A stretch of DNA of 64,000 nt from CADEEN01 sp963840805 (GCA_963840805.1 CAWJAJ010000003.1:1-64000); one strand, 5' to 3'. Shown: positions 1 to 10,668, counted from the stretch's first letter. Numbers and translations are program-made. Notes: generated by a model from the letters alone, not told the origin.

Positions 1-1125
1 GCGCACGTCAAGCGCTTCGAGGGCATCCCGGTGGCCTTCATCGGCCTGACGCTGAAGGACACGCCCAACATCGTCGTGCCGAGTGGCGTCGCCGGGCTGC
101 GCTTCGACGACGAGGCCAGCACCGTCAATCGCCTGGTGCCCGAGCTGAAGCGCCAGGGCATCGAGGCCATCGTCGTGCTGATCCACGAAGGCGGCTTCCC
201 GACCGGCGACTACAACGAGTGCCCGGGCATCTCGGGCCCGATCGTCGACATCGTCAAGCAGCTCGACAAGGCGGTCGACCTGGTCGTCAGCGGCCACACC
301 CACCGCGCCTACAACTGCCGCATCGACGGCCGCCTCGTCACCAGTGCCGACAAGTACGGCACGATCGTCAGCGAGATCGACCTCGTGCTCGACCCGAAGA
401 CGCGGCGACGTGACGCAGGCCCGCGCCGACAACCTGATCGTGCGCACCGACCGCTTCGCCAAGGATGCGGCGCAGACCAAGCTGATCGAGGTCTACGAAC
501 AGCTCTCGCGCCGCTGGCCAAGCGTGTCGTCGGGCGAATCGCCGCGCCGCTGACGCGCGACGAGAGCCCGGCCGGCGAGTCGGCGGTCGGCCAGGTCGTG
601 GCCGATGCGCAACTCGCTGCCACCCGCGCCGCGGCCGACGGCGGGGCGCAGATCGCGCTGATGAACCCGGGCGGCCTGCGCGCCAACCTGACGGCCGCCG
701 CCGACGGCGCGGTGCGCTACGAAGACCTGTTCGCCGTGCAGCCGTTCTACAACAACCTGGTGACGCTGAGCCTGACCGGCGCGCAGATCGTGCAGGTGCT
801 CGAGCAGCAGTGGCTGAACCAGCCGCGGCCGCGCATCCTGCAGGTCTCGCGGGGTTTCGGCTACAGCTGGGACAACACCAAACCGGCCGGGCAGCGGGTG
901 GTGGCCGGCAGCGTCATGCTCGACGGCAGGCCGCTCGATGCCGCGTCGAGCTACCGCGTTACCGTCAACAGCTTCCTGGCCGACGGCGGCGACAACTTCG
1001 GCGCCTTCAAGCAAGGCCGCGACCGCAAGACCGGTGCGATGGACGTCGACGCGTTCGAGCAGTTCATCGCCAGGCGCCCGCTGGGCGAAGCGGTCGCGCT
1101 GGACCGCATCAAGCGCGTGAATTGA
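1..1125 (+). CDS. Bifunctional metallophosphatase/5'-nucleotidase, 3' part
   Basis: The gene enters from the left edge, open from base 1. It encodes the back of the calcineurin-like phosphoesterase domain, with the metal-binding motif VSGHTHRAYNC, and the 5'-nucleotidase C-terminal substrate domain (MNPGGLRANL, YEDLFAVQPFYNNL, SFLADGGDNFGAF). Members hydrolyse nucleoside monophosphates or 2',3'-cyclic nucleotides in the periplasm. Two compensating indels interrupt it: one extra base near 402 and one missing base near 508. Between them the frame that makes sense reads TGDVTQARADNLIVRTDRF. The thymidine phosphorylase gene follows, so the pair fits nucleotide and nucleoside salvage. The stop codon lies inside an intergenic repeat. 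The exact substrate cannot be told from this fragment. Confidence 0.85.
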   Translation, partial: AHVKRFEGIPVAFIGLTLKDTPNIVVPSGVAGLRFDDEASTVNRLVPELKRQGIEAIVVLIHEGGFPTGDYNECPGISGPIVDIVKQLDKAVDLVVSGHTHRAYNCRIDGRLVTSADKYGTIVSEIDLVLDPKTRRRDAGPRRQPDRAHRPLRQGCGADQADRGLRTALAPLAKRVVGRIAAPLTRDESPAGESAVGQVVADAQLAATRAAADGGAQIALMNPGGLRANLTAAADGAVRYEDLFAVQPFYNNLVTLSLTGAQIVQVLEQQWLNQPRPRILQVSRGFGYSWDNTKPAGQRVVAGSVMLDGRPLDAASSYRVTVNSFLADGGDNFGAFKQGRDRKTGAMDVDAFEQFIARRPLGEAVALDRIKRVN

Positions 1126-1211
1126 CCCACCCCCGAAGCGCCTTCGGCGCCTCCCCCTCGAGGGGGCGCCGCCAGCGGACCGGCGAAGCCGGATCCGCGG
1201 CGGCCGCTTGG
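1119..1211 (+). repeat. Intergenic GC-rich repeat, family B copy 1
   Basis: This block resembles 60526-60617 almost end to end. The best-conserved part is 1175-1211 against 60581-60617, 35 of 37 bases identical by eye, starting GCGGACCGGCG and ending CGCTTGG. It also holds a CCCCTCGAGGGG hairpin. The block starts GAATTGACCCACCCCCG and so includes the TGA stop of the upstream nucleotidase gene. Confidence 0.75.
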
Positions 1212-1263
1212 CAACGCAACTTCATGCGTCGCGGGTCGCGCGAAGTGCGGTGGAGCAACTGAC

Positions 1264-2612
<1,349 letters not shown>

Positions 2613-2643
2613 ACCCCTCCGGTCGGCGCAAACAGCGGGCTCC

Positions 2644-2649
2644 TAGAAT
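2644..2649 (+). promoter_or_regulatory. Putative -10 box for phaR
   Basis: TAGAAT lies 33 bases before the phaR start codon. The same hexamer sits upstream of icd, clpS and the tRNA-Ser gene in this window, which supports it as the vegetative -10 element here. No convincing -35 was identified. Confidence 0.5.
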
Positions 2650-2682
2650 CGCCAGAGACCCTTGTCGCAGGAGTGTTCGTCC

Positions 2683-3271
2683 ATGTCCAGTGCCCGCCGA
2701 AGCCGCAGCAGCCCACCCACCGGGGGCGAGGCCGCGACGGCGAGTGGCCCCCGCGTGCTGAAGAAATACCCGAACCGGCGCCTCTACGACACGCAAACGA
2801 GCAGCTACATCACGCTGGCCGACGTCAAGCAGATGGTGCTCGACGGCCAGGACTTCGAAGTGCGCGATGCCAAGTCCGGCGAAGACCTGACGCGCAGCAT
2901 CCTGCTGCAGATCATCCTGGAGGAAGAGAGTGCCGGCGTACCGATGTTCTCGACGCAGTCGCTGGCGCAGATCATCCGCTTCTACGGCCATGCGATGCAG
3001 GGCGTGATGGGCAGCTACCTCGAGCAGAACCTGCAGACCTTCACCGACATGCAGGCGCGCTTTGCCGAGCAGTCGAAGGGCCTCTACGACCCGAAGAACT
3101 TCACCCCCGAGATGTGGACGCAGTTCATCAGCGGCCAGGCGCCGATGATGCAGGGCCTGATGGGCAGCTACCTCGAGCAGTCGAAGAACCTGTTCGTGCA
3201 GATGCAGGAGCAGATGGGCAAGCAGGCGGGCGTGTTGTTTCCGTCCGGGCTTCGGGGCGCCGAAGAAGTAG
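2683..3271 (+). CDS. phaR: Polyhydroxyalkanoate synthesis repressor PhaR
   Basis: PhaR is a DNA- and PHB-binding repressor that controls phasin and PHA genes in PHA-storing betaproteobacteria. The N-terminal PHB/PHA accumulation regulator domain is clear (VLKKYPNRRLYDTQTSSYIT), followed by the PHB_acc regions (MFSTQSLAQIIRFYGHAMQ and two copies of MGSYLEQ). ATG 2683 is preferred over an upstream GTG because it has a GCAGGAG ribosome site. The natural end is probably FGAPKK then TAG at 3269-3271, reached through a one-base shift near 3246. Without the shift the frame runs on into the group II intron to 3384, which is not family-like. The intron begins 33 bases downstream. Confidence 0.85.
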
Positions 3272-3284
3272 GGTCGGCGGGCGT

Positions 3285-3299
3285 GCGGGACAATCCCGC
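3285..3299 (+). other. Short hairpin at the intron insertion point
   Basis: GCGGGA, CAA, TCCCGC form a perfect six-pair stem with a three-base loop, four bases before the presumed intron 5' end. Group IIC introns characteristically insert just after such stems. The internal GACAAT could alternatively be a -10 box for rimO. There is no T-tract, so termination activity is uncertain. Confidence 0.5.
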
Positions 3300-3927
3300 C
3301 ATGGTGCGTCACGAAGCAAAGGCTCGACTGAACCCGCAAGGGCGAGGGAGTGCTGCTGCATGCTGCGCCATGTCCAACGGGTGAGAGTCCCGTCCCGGTA
3401 GGCGTCGGAGCGCCGGGTAGCAGACCCCAGGTAGTGGAGGGAGACCTCTGTGCCCGAGCGGGGTGTCAAAAGCCCGTGAGGCGGCGCAAGCCGCGCAGCG
3501 GGGAGCAAGCACGCGGGCCGCAACATGAAGTGAAGCCTGCAGCCTCGACAGATTTACAACCCGCAGGCCGAGCCGCTCATGTCACGGCGAAGGCAACACC
3601 ACCTGGCGCGAGAACCGAAGCGCGCTGGTGACTGCGGCGGGGTATGGGGCGCAGCACGCGTGCAAGGACAGGTGTGGAACGTGAGAGGCCCGTCTGCGCG
3701 GCCCGGTCGGGGCAAGCGCGCTCGTATAAGCCCAAGGCGAAGTCGAGCCGTGCGCAGCGGGAGTCCGAGGGGATCGTAGTACTGGACGGTGGGGCGCAAG
3801 CCGCATCGACGAAGGCCGTGCGGCATAACGCGGCTGGAGGGAAGGGTCCCTGCGGTGGTCATGCTGATGGAGCGGGTAAGCGCGAGGGAATGGCCGGCAA
3901 GACCGGACTCTAACGACCCCGGCGGTG

Positions 3928-5267
3928 ATGAGACCGAGCGACAAAGTGCGACAACTGCAAAGGCAGCTCTGGGCCGCAGCCAAGCGGGCACCGGGAAGGC
4001 GCTTCCATGCGTTGTACGGCCAGATGTGCAGGGGTGACGTCCTGCACGAGGCGTGGAAGCGAGTGCGCCGCAACAAGGGCGCAGCGGGCGTCGATCGGGT
4101 GACGATCAGCGAAGTCGAGCAGTACGGAGTCCGGCGCTTCCTGAAAGAGCTGGGCGAGGTGCTGCGCGCAGGCGAGTACGGTGCGCAGGTCGTGCGGCGC
4201 GCCTACATTCCCAAGGCAGACGGGGCCAAGCGGCCCCTGGGCATCCCGACGGTGCAAGACCGGGTGGTGCAGATGGCGGCCAAGCTGGTGCTGGAGCCGA
4301 TCTTCGAGGCGGACTTCGGGCCGTGCTCGTACGGGTTCCGGCCGAGGCGCAGTGCGCACGATGGCGCTGGAGCGGCTCAGGCAACTGGGCAACGCAAGGT
4401 GCGGATCACGTGCTGGATGCCGACATCGAGCAACTACTTCGGCAGCATCGAGCACGACAAGCTGCTGACGCTGGTGAGCCAGCGGGTCAGCGACCGGCAG
4501 GATGCTCAAGCTGGTGAGGCAGTGGTTGCAGGCCGGGGTGATGGAAGACGGCGTGGTGAGCCACCCGGTGGCGGGAACGCCGCAGGGTGGAGTGATCTCG
4601 CCGCTGCTGTCCAACATCTACCTGCACGTGCTGGACCGGGTGTGGGCCAAGCACGGCGCAGCACCTGGGCGAGTTGGTGCGCTATGCGGACGACTTCGTG
4701 GTGATGTGCCGCAGCGGCGCAGGGCCTGCGAAGAAGCGCAAGGCCGCATCGAGCATGTGCTGGACCGGCTGGGGCTGAAGCTGCATCCACAGAAGACGCG
4801 ACGCGTGGAGCTGGCGCGACGGCCGGGAAGGCTTCGACTTCCTGGGCTGCCACCTGCACAAGCGCATGAGCGGGCGGCTGTGGCAGCAAAAGGGCCTCAG
4901 GCGCTACTACCTGCAGCGCTGGCCGAGCCGCAAGGCGATGAACCGAGTGCGAGAGCGGGTGCGGGAGCTGACCCCGCGCAGGCGCTGTCACCAGGATGTG
5001 CGAAGCGTGATCGCCGAGCTCAACCCGGTGCTGCGCGGCTGGGGGCAGTACTTCCGCACGGGCAACGCGGCCGACCACTTCATCGACGTGGACGACTACG
5101 TCGTGAAGCGGCTGCGAAGCCTGCGCGTCAAGCGCGCGGGGCGCAACTTGCGGGCGGGCCAGACCCAGCGCTGGGACCGCGACTACTTCGAAAGCCTTGG
5201 ATTGCATCGCCTGCGCGGGACGATCCGCTACCCGGGCAAACCTCCTGGCAACGGGAGGCCTGCGTAA
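3928..5267 (+). CDS. ltrA: Group II intron reverse transcriptase/maturase (frameshifted)
   Basis: This multifunctional protein assists splicing and copies the intron during retrohoming. RT signatures appear in order: RVRRNKGAAGVDRVTI (RT1), YIPKADGAKRPLGIPTVQDR (RT2), FGPCSYGFRPRRSAHD (RT3), DADIEQYFGSIEHDKLL (RT4), VAGTPQGGVISPLLSNIYLH (RT5) and YADDFVVMC, the catalytic box. A maturase domain X follows (VIAELNPVLRGWGQYFRTGN). No HNH domain is present, and the full length would be about 440 residues. At least six indels break the frame, near 4363, 4390, 4430, 4500, 4665 and 4820, so as written the protein cannot be made. Neighbouring housekeeping genes have the same kind of breaks, so this may be sequence error. 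The start could be GTG 3925 or ATG 3928. Confidence 0.85.
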
Positions 5268-5292
5268 TGCTGCGAGCCGACAGACCACTGGT

Positions 5293-5325
5293 AAGCCGTG
5301 TGCGGGAAATCCGCATGCACGGTTT
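5293..5325 (+). other. Group II intron domain V
   Basis: AAGCCGTG pairs with CACGGTTT around an inner stem TGCGG/CCGCA capped by a GAAA tetraloop. The AGC catalytic triad is in place near the 5' side. This is the most conserved part of the ribozyme and fixes the element as group II on the plus strand. Confidence 0.8.
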
Positions 5326-5385
5326 GAACGGGGGTGTTGGCTCTGAACTCGACCTTCGGGCCTGACAAGGGCCAAGCGTCTACCA

Positions 5386-6767
5386 ATGACCAATGACGTC
5401 ACTGCCGCCCCGAAGGTCGGTTTCGTGTCCCTCGGCTGCCCGAAGGCGCTGACCGATTCCGAGCTGATCCTGACCCAACTCAGCGCCGAGGGCTACACCA
5501 CGAGCAAGAGCTTTGCCGGCGCCGACCTGGTGATCGTCAACACCTGCGGCTTCATCGACGAGGCGGTCAAGGAGAGCCTGGACACGATCGGCGAGGCCTT
5601 GGCCGAGAACGGCAAGGTGATCGTCACCGGCTGCCTGGGCGCGAGGGCGGCCGACGGCGGCGGCGGCAACCTCGTGCGCCAGGTGCACCCGAAGGTGCTG
5701 GCGGTGACCGGGCCGCACGCGACGCAGGAGGTCATGGACGCCGTGCACCGGCACCTGCCCAAGCCGCACGATCCGTTCGTCGATCTGGTGCCGCCGCAGG
5801 GCATCAAGCTGACGCCGCGGCACTACGCGTACCTGAAGATCAGCGAAGGCTGCAACCACCGCTGCACCTTCTGCATCATCCCGTCGATGCGCGGCGACCT
5901 GGTGTCGCGGCCGATCGGCGACGTGCTGGGCGAAGCGGGGCGGCTGTTCGAAGCCGGTGTGAAGGAGCTGCTGGTGGTCAGCCAGGACACCAGCGCCTAC
6001 GGCGTCGATGTCAAGTACCGCACCGGCTTCTGGAACGGCCAGCCGGTGAAGACGCGCATGTTCGAGCTGTGCGAGAAGCTCGGCGAACTGGCCGACGCCG
6101 CACGGCGCCTGGGTGCGGCTGCACTACGTCTACCCGTATCCGCACGTCGACGAGGTGCTGCCGCTGATGGCCGCGGGCCGCGTGCTGCCCTACCTGGACG
6201 TGCCGTTCCAGCATTCGCATCCCGACGTGCTGCGGCGCATGAAGCGGCCGGCCAGCGGCGAGAAGGAATCTCGAGCGCCTGGCGCGCTGGCGCGAGCTCT
6301 GCCCCGAGCTGGTGGTGCGCAGCACCTTCATCGCCGGCTTTCCCGGCGAGACCGAGGCCGAATTCGAGCACCTGCTGCAGTTCGTCGAGGAGGCCGGCAT
6401 CGACCGCGCCGGCTGCTTCGCCTATTCGCCGGTGAAGGGCGCCGCGGCCAACGAGCTGCCCGGTGCCCTGCCGGCCGAGGTGCGCGAGCAGCGGCGCGCG
6501 CGCTTCATGGCCGTGGCCGAACGCGTGTCGGCCGCCCGGCTGCAGCGCCGCGTCGGCGCGACGATGCAGGTGCTGGTCGACAGCGCGCCTGGCGCTCGGC
6601 CGCAAGCGGCGGCGTGGGACGCAGCTACGCCGATGCGCCGGAGATCGACGGCACGCGTGCGCCTGCTGCCGCCCGAGAAGGCAAGCAAGACGCTCAAGGT
6701 CGGCGAATTCACGGCCGCGCGCATCGTTGCCGCCGATGGCCATGACCTGATTGCCCTGCCGGTGTGA
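5386..6767 (+). CDS. rimO: Ribosomal protein S12 methylthiotransferase RimO (frameshifted)
   Basis: RimO is a radical-SAM enzyme that methylthiolates an aspartate of ribosomal protein S12. The N-terminal UPF0004 domain has its three cluster cysteines (SLGCPKALTDSE, NTCGFIDEAV, VTGCLGARA). The radical-SAM motif CNHRCTFCIIPSMRG follows and a TRAM domain ends the protein. The length of about 460 residues is normal. One-base insertions lie near 6104, 6265, 6593, 6606 and 6655; the last three turn GG into GCG. ATG 5386 begins MTNDVTAAPKVGFVSLG and lies two bases after the group II intron, so the usual ribosome-site region is intron sequence before splicing. metC starts two bases after the stop. 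Confidence 0.88.
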
Positions 6768-6769
6768 CG

Positions 6770-7957
6770 ATGAACGACGAAGACCCCAGCACCACGCTGA
6801 TTCACCACCCCTACCGCGCGCCAGCAGGATTCGAGGCGCCGCAGGAGCCGGTGTTCAAGGCGCTCGACGGTGTACTTCCCGAACGTCGCGGCCATGCGCG
6901 CGCGCGACTGGAAGTCCAAGGCCGGCTACACCTACGGCCTGCACGGCACGCCGACGACGTTTATGCTCGAGGAGCGCATCGCGACGCTCGAGGGCGGCTT
7001 GCAGGCGCTGCTGGTGCCCAGCGGCCTGGCGGCGATCACGCTGGTCGACATGGCGCTGCTGAAGGCCGGCGACGAGGTGCTGATCCCCGACAACGCCTAC
7101 GGGCCGAGCAAGGCGCTGGCCGCCGGCGAACTCGCCGGCTGGGGCATCACGCACCGCTTGTACGACCCGATGGATCCCGGACAGCCTCGCGCAGGCGCTC
7201 AGCCCCGCGACGAAGCTGGTGTGGCTCGAGGTGCCCGGGTCGGTGACGATGGAGTTTCCGGACCTGCGCGCCTTGCTGGCCACGGCGCAAAGCCCGCGGC
7301 GTCCTGACCGCTCTGGACAACACCTGGGGCGCTGGCGTGGCTTTCAATGGCTTCGACCTCGGCGGCGGGTTCGGCGCCGACATCGTGGTCCAAGCGCTGA
7401 CGAAGTACCCGTCGGGTGGCGGCGACGTGCTGATGGGCTCGGTGACGACGCGGGACGAGGCCCTGCACCTGAAGGTGAAGTTCACCCACATGCGCATGGG
7501 GCTGGGGCGTCGGCGCCAATGACGCCGAGCTGGTGTTGCGCTCGCTGCCGACCATCCGCGTGCGCTACAGCCGCGCAGGACCGCGCGGCTCGCGCATTGG
7601 CGCATTGGTGGGCAGGTCGCGCCCGAAATCGTGCAGGTGCTGCATCCGGCGCTGCCGGGGTCGCCGGGTCATGCGCACTGGCAAACGGTGTGCACCGCGG
7701 CCGCGGGGCTGTTCTCGGTGGTCTTCGACGAGCGCTTTGCCACGCCACAGGTCGATGCATTCGTCGATGCGCTGCGGCTGTTTCGCATCGGCAGCTCATG
7801 GGCCGGGCCGGTGAGCCTGGTCGTGCCGTACGACCTGGCACAGATGCGCGCCCGGCCCGCGTGGCGCGGCACGGTGGTGCGCTTCTCGATCGGATTCGAG
7901 GCGGTCGACGACCTGATCGCCGATTGCACGCAGGCACTCGCTGCGCTTCGCGCCTGA
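6770..7957 (+). CDS. metC: Cystathionine beta-lyase (frameshifted)
   Basis: This PLP enzyme cleaves cystathionine to homocysteine, pyruvate and ammonia in methionine biosynthesis. Cys/Met-metabolism PLP-family features are clear: KSKAGYTYGLHGTPTTFMLE near the N-terminus, VPSGLAAITLVDMALL, EVPGSVTMEFPDL, TALDNTWGAGVAFNG and the PLP lysine in ALTKYPSGGGDVLMGSV. ATG 6770 lies two bases after the rimO stop, suggesting a two-gene operon. Six or so indels break the frame, near 6862, 7180, 7290, 7506, 7569 and 7620. Most are one-base additions and all segments remain family-like. The total of about 395 residues is normal for the family. Confidence 0.88.
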
Positions 7958-7960
7958 GGA

Positions 7961-8419
7961 TCAGGCCTTCGAGCTGACCTTGTGCCGCATCAGGCGGCCC
8001 TTCTCGCGTTCCCAGTCGCGCTTTTTCTCGGTGTCGCGCTTGTCGTGCTCGGCCTTGCCCTTGGCCAGCGCGATCGTCACCTTCACGCGGCCGCCCTTGT
8101 AGTGCAGGTCCAGCGGCACCAGCGTGAAGCCTTTTTGTTCGACCTTGCCGATCAGCCGGCGGATCTCTTCCTTGTGCATCAGCAGCTTCTTGGTGCGGTC
8201 GGGCTCGGGCTGCACATGGGTCGACGCCGAGCGCAGTGCGTTGATGCGGCACCCGATCAGGTACAACTCACCGTCGCGGATGACCACGTAGCCGTCGGTC
8301 AACTGCACCTGGCCGGCGCGGATGGCCTTGATCTCCCAGCCGCTGAGCACCATGCCGGCCTCGTAGGTCTCTTCGATGTGGTACTCGAAGCGGGCGCGGC
8401 GGTTCTCGGCAATGGACAT
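7961..8419 (-). CDS. smpB: SsrA-binding protein SmpB
   Basis: SmpB binds tmRNA and is required for trans-translation, which rescues stalled ribosomes. The 152-residue protein is intact. It begins MSIAENRRARFEYHIEETYE and shows the family core LSGWEIKAIRAGQVQLTDGY and the basic C-terminal tail (KRDWEREKGRLMRHK). It converges on metC with a three-base gap and is divergent from ratA across a 112-base gap that holds a promoter-like region and a repeat. Confidence 0.95.
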   Translation of the reverse strand: MSIAENRRARFEYHIEETYEAGMVLSGWEIKAIRAGQVQLTDGYVVIRDGELYLIGCRINALRSASTHVQPEPDRTKKLLMHKEEIRRLIGKVEQKGFTLVPLDLHYKGGRVKVTIALAKGKAEHDKRDTEKKRDWEREKGRLMRHKVSSKA

Positions 8420-8432
8420 GAAGGGGCGCTTC

Positions 8433-8450
8433 TAGAATCGAGCGATTGTA
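8433..8450. promoter_or_regulatory. Promoter-like sequences between smpB and ratA
   Basis: On the minus strand TACAAT (8445-8450) is a fair -10 box about 26 bases upstream of smpB. On the plus strand TAGAAT (8433-8438) matches the -10 hexamer seen before other genes in the window, but it is about 94 bases from ratA with a repeat in between. Confidence 0.35.
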
Positions 8451-8455
8451 TGAAC

Positions 8456-8527
8456 AGCCCCCAAGCTCACTTCGTTCGCCACCCCCCGGAGGGGGCGCTC
8501 AGTACCTTCGGAACGGCCGGGCGGTAC
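8456..8527 (+). repeat. Intergenic repeat, Burkholderiales type
   Basis: CCCCCAAGCTCACTTCGTTC followed by a CCCCCCGGAGGGGGCG hairpin parallels 22258-22300 (CAAGCTCGCTGCGCTCGC then CCCCCGAGGGG) and 54500-54545. It sits immediately before the ratA GTG start. Confidence 0.55.
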
Positions 8528-8531
8528 TGAG

Positions 8532-8996
8532 GTGAAGCACGTCAAGAAGTCCGTCCTGCTGTGGTACTCGCCGCGTGAGATGTACGACCTCGTGACCGCG
8601 ATCGATGACTACCCGCGCTTCCTGCCGTGGTGCGAGCGCGCCGAGGTGCTGCAGCGCGACGACGCCGGCATGACGGCCCGGCTGACGCTGGCCAAGGGCG
8701 GCGTGCGCCATGCGTTCACCACCCGCAACCTGCACCAGCCCGGCAGCCTGGTGCAGGTCCAGCTGGTCGACGGCCCGTTCTCGCAACTCGACGGCACCTG
8801 GCGCTTCCTGCCGCTCGGCCGCGCCGGGCTGGCGCCCGAGGGCGAGCCGCAGGCCTGCCGCATCGAGTTCGAGCTGCGTTACACGTTTGCCAGCGCAGCG
8901 CTGGAAGCCGTCGTGAGCCCGGTGTTCGACCGCATTGCCAACACCTTCGTCGATTCGTTCGTTCAGCGCGCCGAGCAGGTCCATGGGCCACGCTGA
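8532..8996 (+). CDS. ratA: RatA-family START/Coq10-domain protein
   Basis: This 154-residue protein belongs to the polyketide cyclase/START family represented by E. coli RatA and mitochondrial Coq10. Motifs include VLLWYSPREMYDLVTAIDDY, the PWCERAEVL segment and the end VSPVFDRIANTFVDSFVQRA. RatA has been reported to impede ribosomal subunit joining, while Coq10-type members bind ubiquinone; the sequence alone cannot separate the two. The start is GTG 8532 with a GAGG just upstream. Its place next to smpB and before rnfH is the conserved betaproteobacterial and gammaproteobacterial order. Confidence 0.85.
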   Translation: MKHVKKSVLLWYSPREMYDLVTAIDDYPRFLPWCERAEVLQRDDAGMTARLTLAKGGVRHAFTTRNLHQPGSLVQVQLVDGPFSQLDGTWRFLPLGRAGLAPEGEPQACRIEFELRYTFASAALEAVVSPVFDRIANTFVDSFVQRAEQVHGPR

Positions 8997-9304
8997 ATCG
9001 GTCAGCGCGATGCCGATACGCGTCGAGGTGGCCTACAGCCCCGCGCCGCGAATCGTCGAGGTGGCGGCGTTGATGCTGCCCGCCGGCAGCACGCTCGCGC
9101 GAGGCGCTGCGTGCCAGCGGTCTGCTCGAGCGATACGCGCTGGCGCCGGAGACCATGCGCTGCGGGGTCTGGGGCCGTCCGCAGGCGCCGGACTGGCCGC
9201 TGCGTGACGGCGACCGGGTGGAGGTCTACCGCGTGCTGACGGTCGACCCGAAGGAGGCTCGCCGGCTGCGCTACAAGCGGCAGCGGCGAGGCTCTGCGCC
9301 GTAA
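8983..9304 (+). CDS. rnfH: RnfH-family ubiquitin-like protein (frameshifted)
   Basis: This small protein, RnfH (also called RatB), has a beta-grasp fold and no known catalytic residues. The frame from ATG 8983 or ATG 9010 gives MPIRVEVAYSPAPRIVEVAA, then one extra base near 9100 (GCG GAG read as GCGCGAG). The other frame then continues EALRASGLLERYALAP, CGVWGRPQAPDWPLRDGDRV and EVYRVLTVDPKEARRLRYK, the family signature ending. ATG 8983 has GAGCAGG eight bases upstream and overlaps ratA by 14 bases, so the two are probably co-translated. Confidence 0.82.
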
Positions 9305-9326
9305 GAGCCCCGTTGGGTCGGTGAAC

Positions 9327-9332
9327 TAGAAT
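9327..9332 (+). promoter_or_regulatory. Putative -10 box for icd
   Basis: TAGAAT is 46 bases before the icd start codon in a non-coding gap of 73 bases. The -35 region is not obvious. Confidence 0.5.
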
Positions 9333-9377
9333 TTCCGACCCCAGACCGATTGCCCTAACCCGGAGCCCGCGCCCACC

Positions 9378-10631
9378 ATGTACCAGCACATCAAGGTCCC
9401 CGAAGGCGGCCAGAAGATCACCGTCAACAAGGATTACTCGCTCAACGTGCCCGATCAGCCGATCATTCCGTACATCGAGGGCGACGGCACCGGGCTGGAC
9501 ATCACGCCGGTGATGTTGAAGGTGGTCGACGCGGCGGTGGCCAAGTCCTACGGCGGCAAGCGCAAGATCCACTGGATGGAGGTCTTCGCCGGCGAAAAGT
9601 CGACCAGGATCTATGGCCCGGACGTCTGGCTGCCCGAGGAAACGCTGCACGCGGTGCGCGACTATGTGGTGTCGATCAAGGGCCCGTTGACCACGCCGGT
9701 CGGCGGCGGCATCCGCAGCCTGAACGTGGCGCTGCGCCAGGAACTCGATCTCTACGTCTGCCTGCGCCCGATCCAGTACTTCAAGGGCGTACCCAGCCCG
9801 CTCAAGGAGCCGGAGAAGACCAACATGGTCATCTTCCGCGAGAACTCCGAAGACATCTACGCCGGCATCGAATACGAGGCCGAGAGTGACAAGGCCAAGA
9901 AGCTGATCAAGTTCCTGATCGAGGAAATGGGCGTCAAGAAGATCCGCTTCCCCAACACTTCGGGCATCGGCATCAAGCCGGTCAGCCGCGAAGGCACCGA
10001 GCGGCTGGTGCGCAAGGCGATCCAGTACACGATCGACAACGACAAGCCCAGCATGACGCTCGTGCACAAGGGCAACATCATGAAATTCACCGAAGGGGGG
10101 TTCCGTGACTGGGGCTATGCGCTGGCCCAGCGCGAATTCGGCGCGGTGCCGATCGACGGCGGCCCGTGGTGCAAGTTCAAGAACCCGAAGACCGGCAAGG
10201 ACATCATCATCAAGGACGTGATCGCCGACGCCTTCCTGCAGCAGATCCTGCTGCGCCCGGCCGAGTACTCGGTGATCGCCACGCTGAACCTGAACGGCGA
10301 CTATGTGTCGGACGCGCTGGCCGCGCAGGTCGGCGGCATCGGCATCGCGCCGGGCGCCAACCTGTCGGATTCGGTGGCGATGTTCGAGGCCACCCACGGC
10401 ACGGCGCCCAAGTACGCCGGCAAGGACTACGTCAACCCAGGCTCCGAAATCCTCTCGGCCGAGATGATGCTGCGCCACATGGGCTGGACCGAAGCCGCCG
10501 ATGCGATCCTCCGCTCGATGGAGCGCTCGATCGCCAGCAAGAAGGTGACTTACGACTTCGCGCGACTGATGGAGGGCGCGACGCAGGTTTCATGCTCGGG
10601 CTTCGGCCAGGTCATGATCGACCACATGTAG
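9378..10631 (+). CDS. icd: Isocitrate dehydrogenase, NADP-dependent
   Basis: It converts isocitrate to 2-oxoglutarate with NADP in the TCA cycle. The 417-residue protein is intact and of the E. coli Icd type. It begins MYQHIKVPEGGQKITVNKDY and has the substrate and phosphorylation loop TTPVGGGIRSLNVALRQ, the region YCLRPIQYF-like VCLRPIQYFKG, NTSGIGIKPVSREGTERL and the nucleotide region FEATHGTAPKYAGKDYVNPG. The serine in GIRSLN corresponds to the site that AceK phosphorylates in enterics. That matters because isocitrate lyase, the competing enzyme, is also in this window at 43759. A strong terminator follows. Confidence 0.96.
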   Translation: MYQHIKVPEGGQKITVNKDYSLNVPDQPIIPYIEGDGTGLDITPVMLKVVDAAVAKSYGGKRKIHWMEVFAGEKSTRIYGPDVWLPEETLHAVRDYVVSIKGPLTTPVGGGIRSLNVALRQELDLYVCLRPIQYFKGVPSPLKEPEKTNMVIFRENSEDIYAGIEYEAESDKAKKLIKFLIEEMGVKKIRFPNTSGIGIKPVSREGTERLVRKAIQYTIDNDKPSMTLVHKGNIMKFTEGGFRDWGYALAQREFGAVPIDGGPWCKFKNPKTGKDIIIKDVIADAFLQQILLRPAEYSVIATLNLNGDYVSDALAAQVGGIGIAPGANLSDSVAMFEATHGTAPKYAGKDYVNPGSEILSAEMMLRHMGWTEAADAILRSMERSIASKKVTYDFARLMEGATQVSCSGFGQVMIDHM

Positions 10632-10668
10632 CGCGGGCCGCCCGCGGTGGGCGGTGCAGTGAAACGAG

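Larger units (their letters stand above)
3304..5383 (+). mobile_element. Group II intron (ribozyme plus reverse transcriptase)
   Basis: The 5' end matches the group II start GTGCG at 3304. The leader 3304-3927 carries domain I-like sequence such as AACGGGTGAGAGTCCCGT and no protein gene. A reverse transcriptase lies in the domain IV position, then a canonical domain V at 5293-5325 and a domain VI-like stem (TTGGC pairing with GCCAA at 5371-5375). The 3' end is placed at TCTAC, 5383, matching the usual AY ending. The element is about 2.1 kb. The encoded protein lacks an HNH endonuclease tail and the element follows a short stem-loop, both features of group IIC, but the class is inferred. The boundaries are uncertain by a few bases. 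It separates phaR from rimO and leaves two bases before the rimO ATG. Confidence 0.85.

Noticed and set aside
2683..3384. Longer PhaR reading into the intron
   Set aside because: The extra residues are encoded by intergenic and intron sequence and are not PhaR-like; the frame that ends FGAPKK at 3271 is preferred.
3304..3927. Several 60-160 codon frames on both strands
   Set aside because: They fall in the structured RNA of the group II intron and show no protein family.
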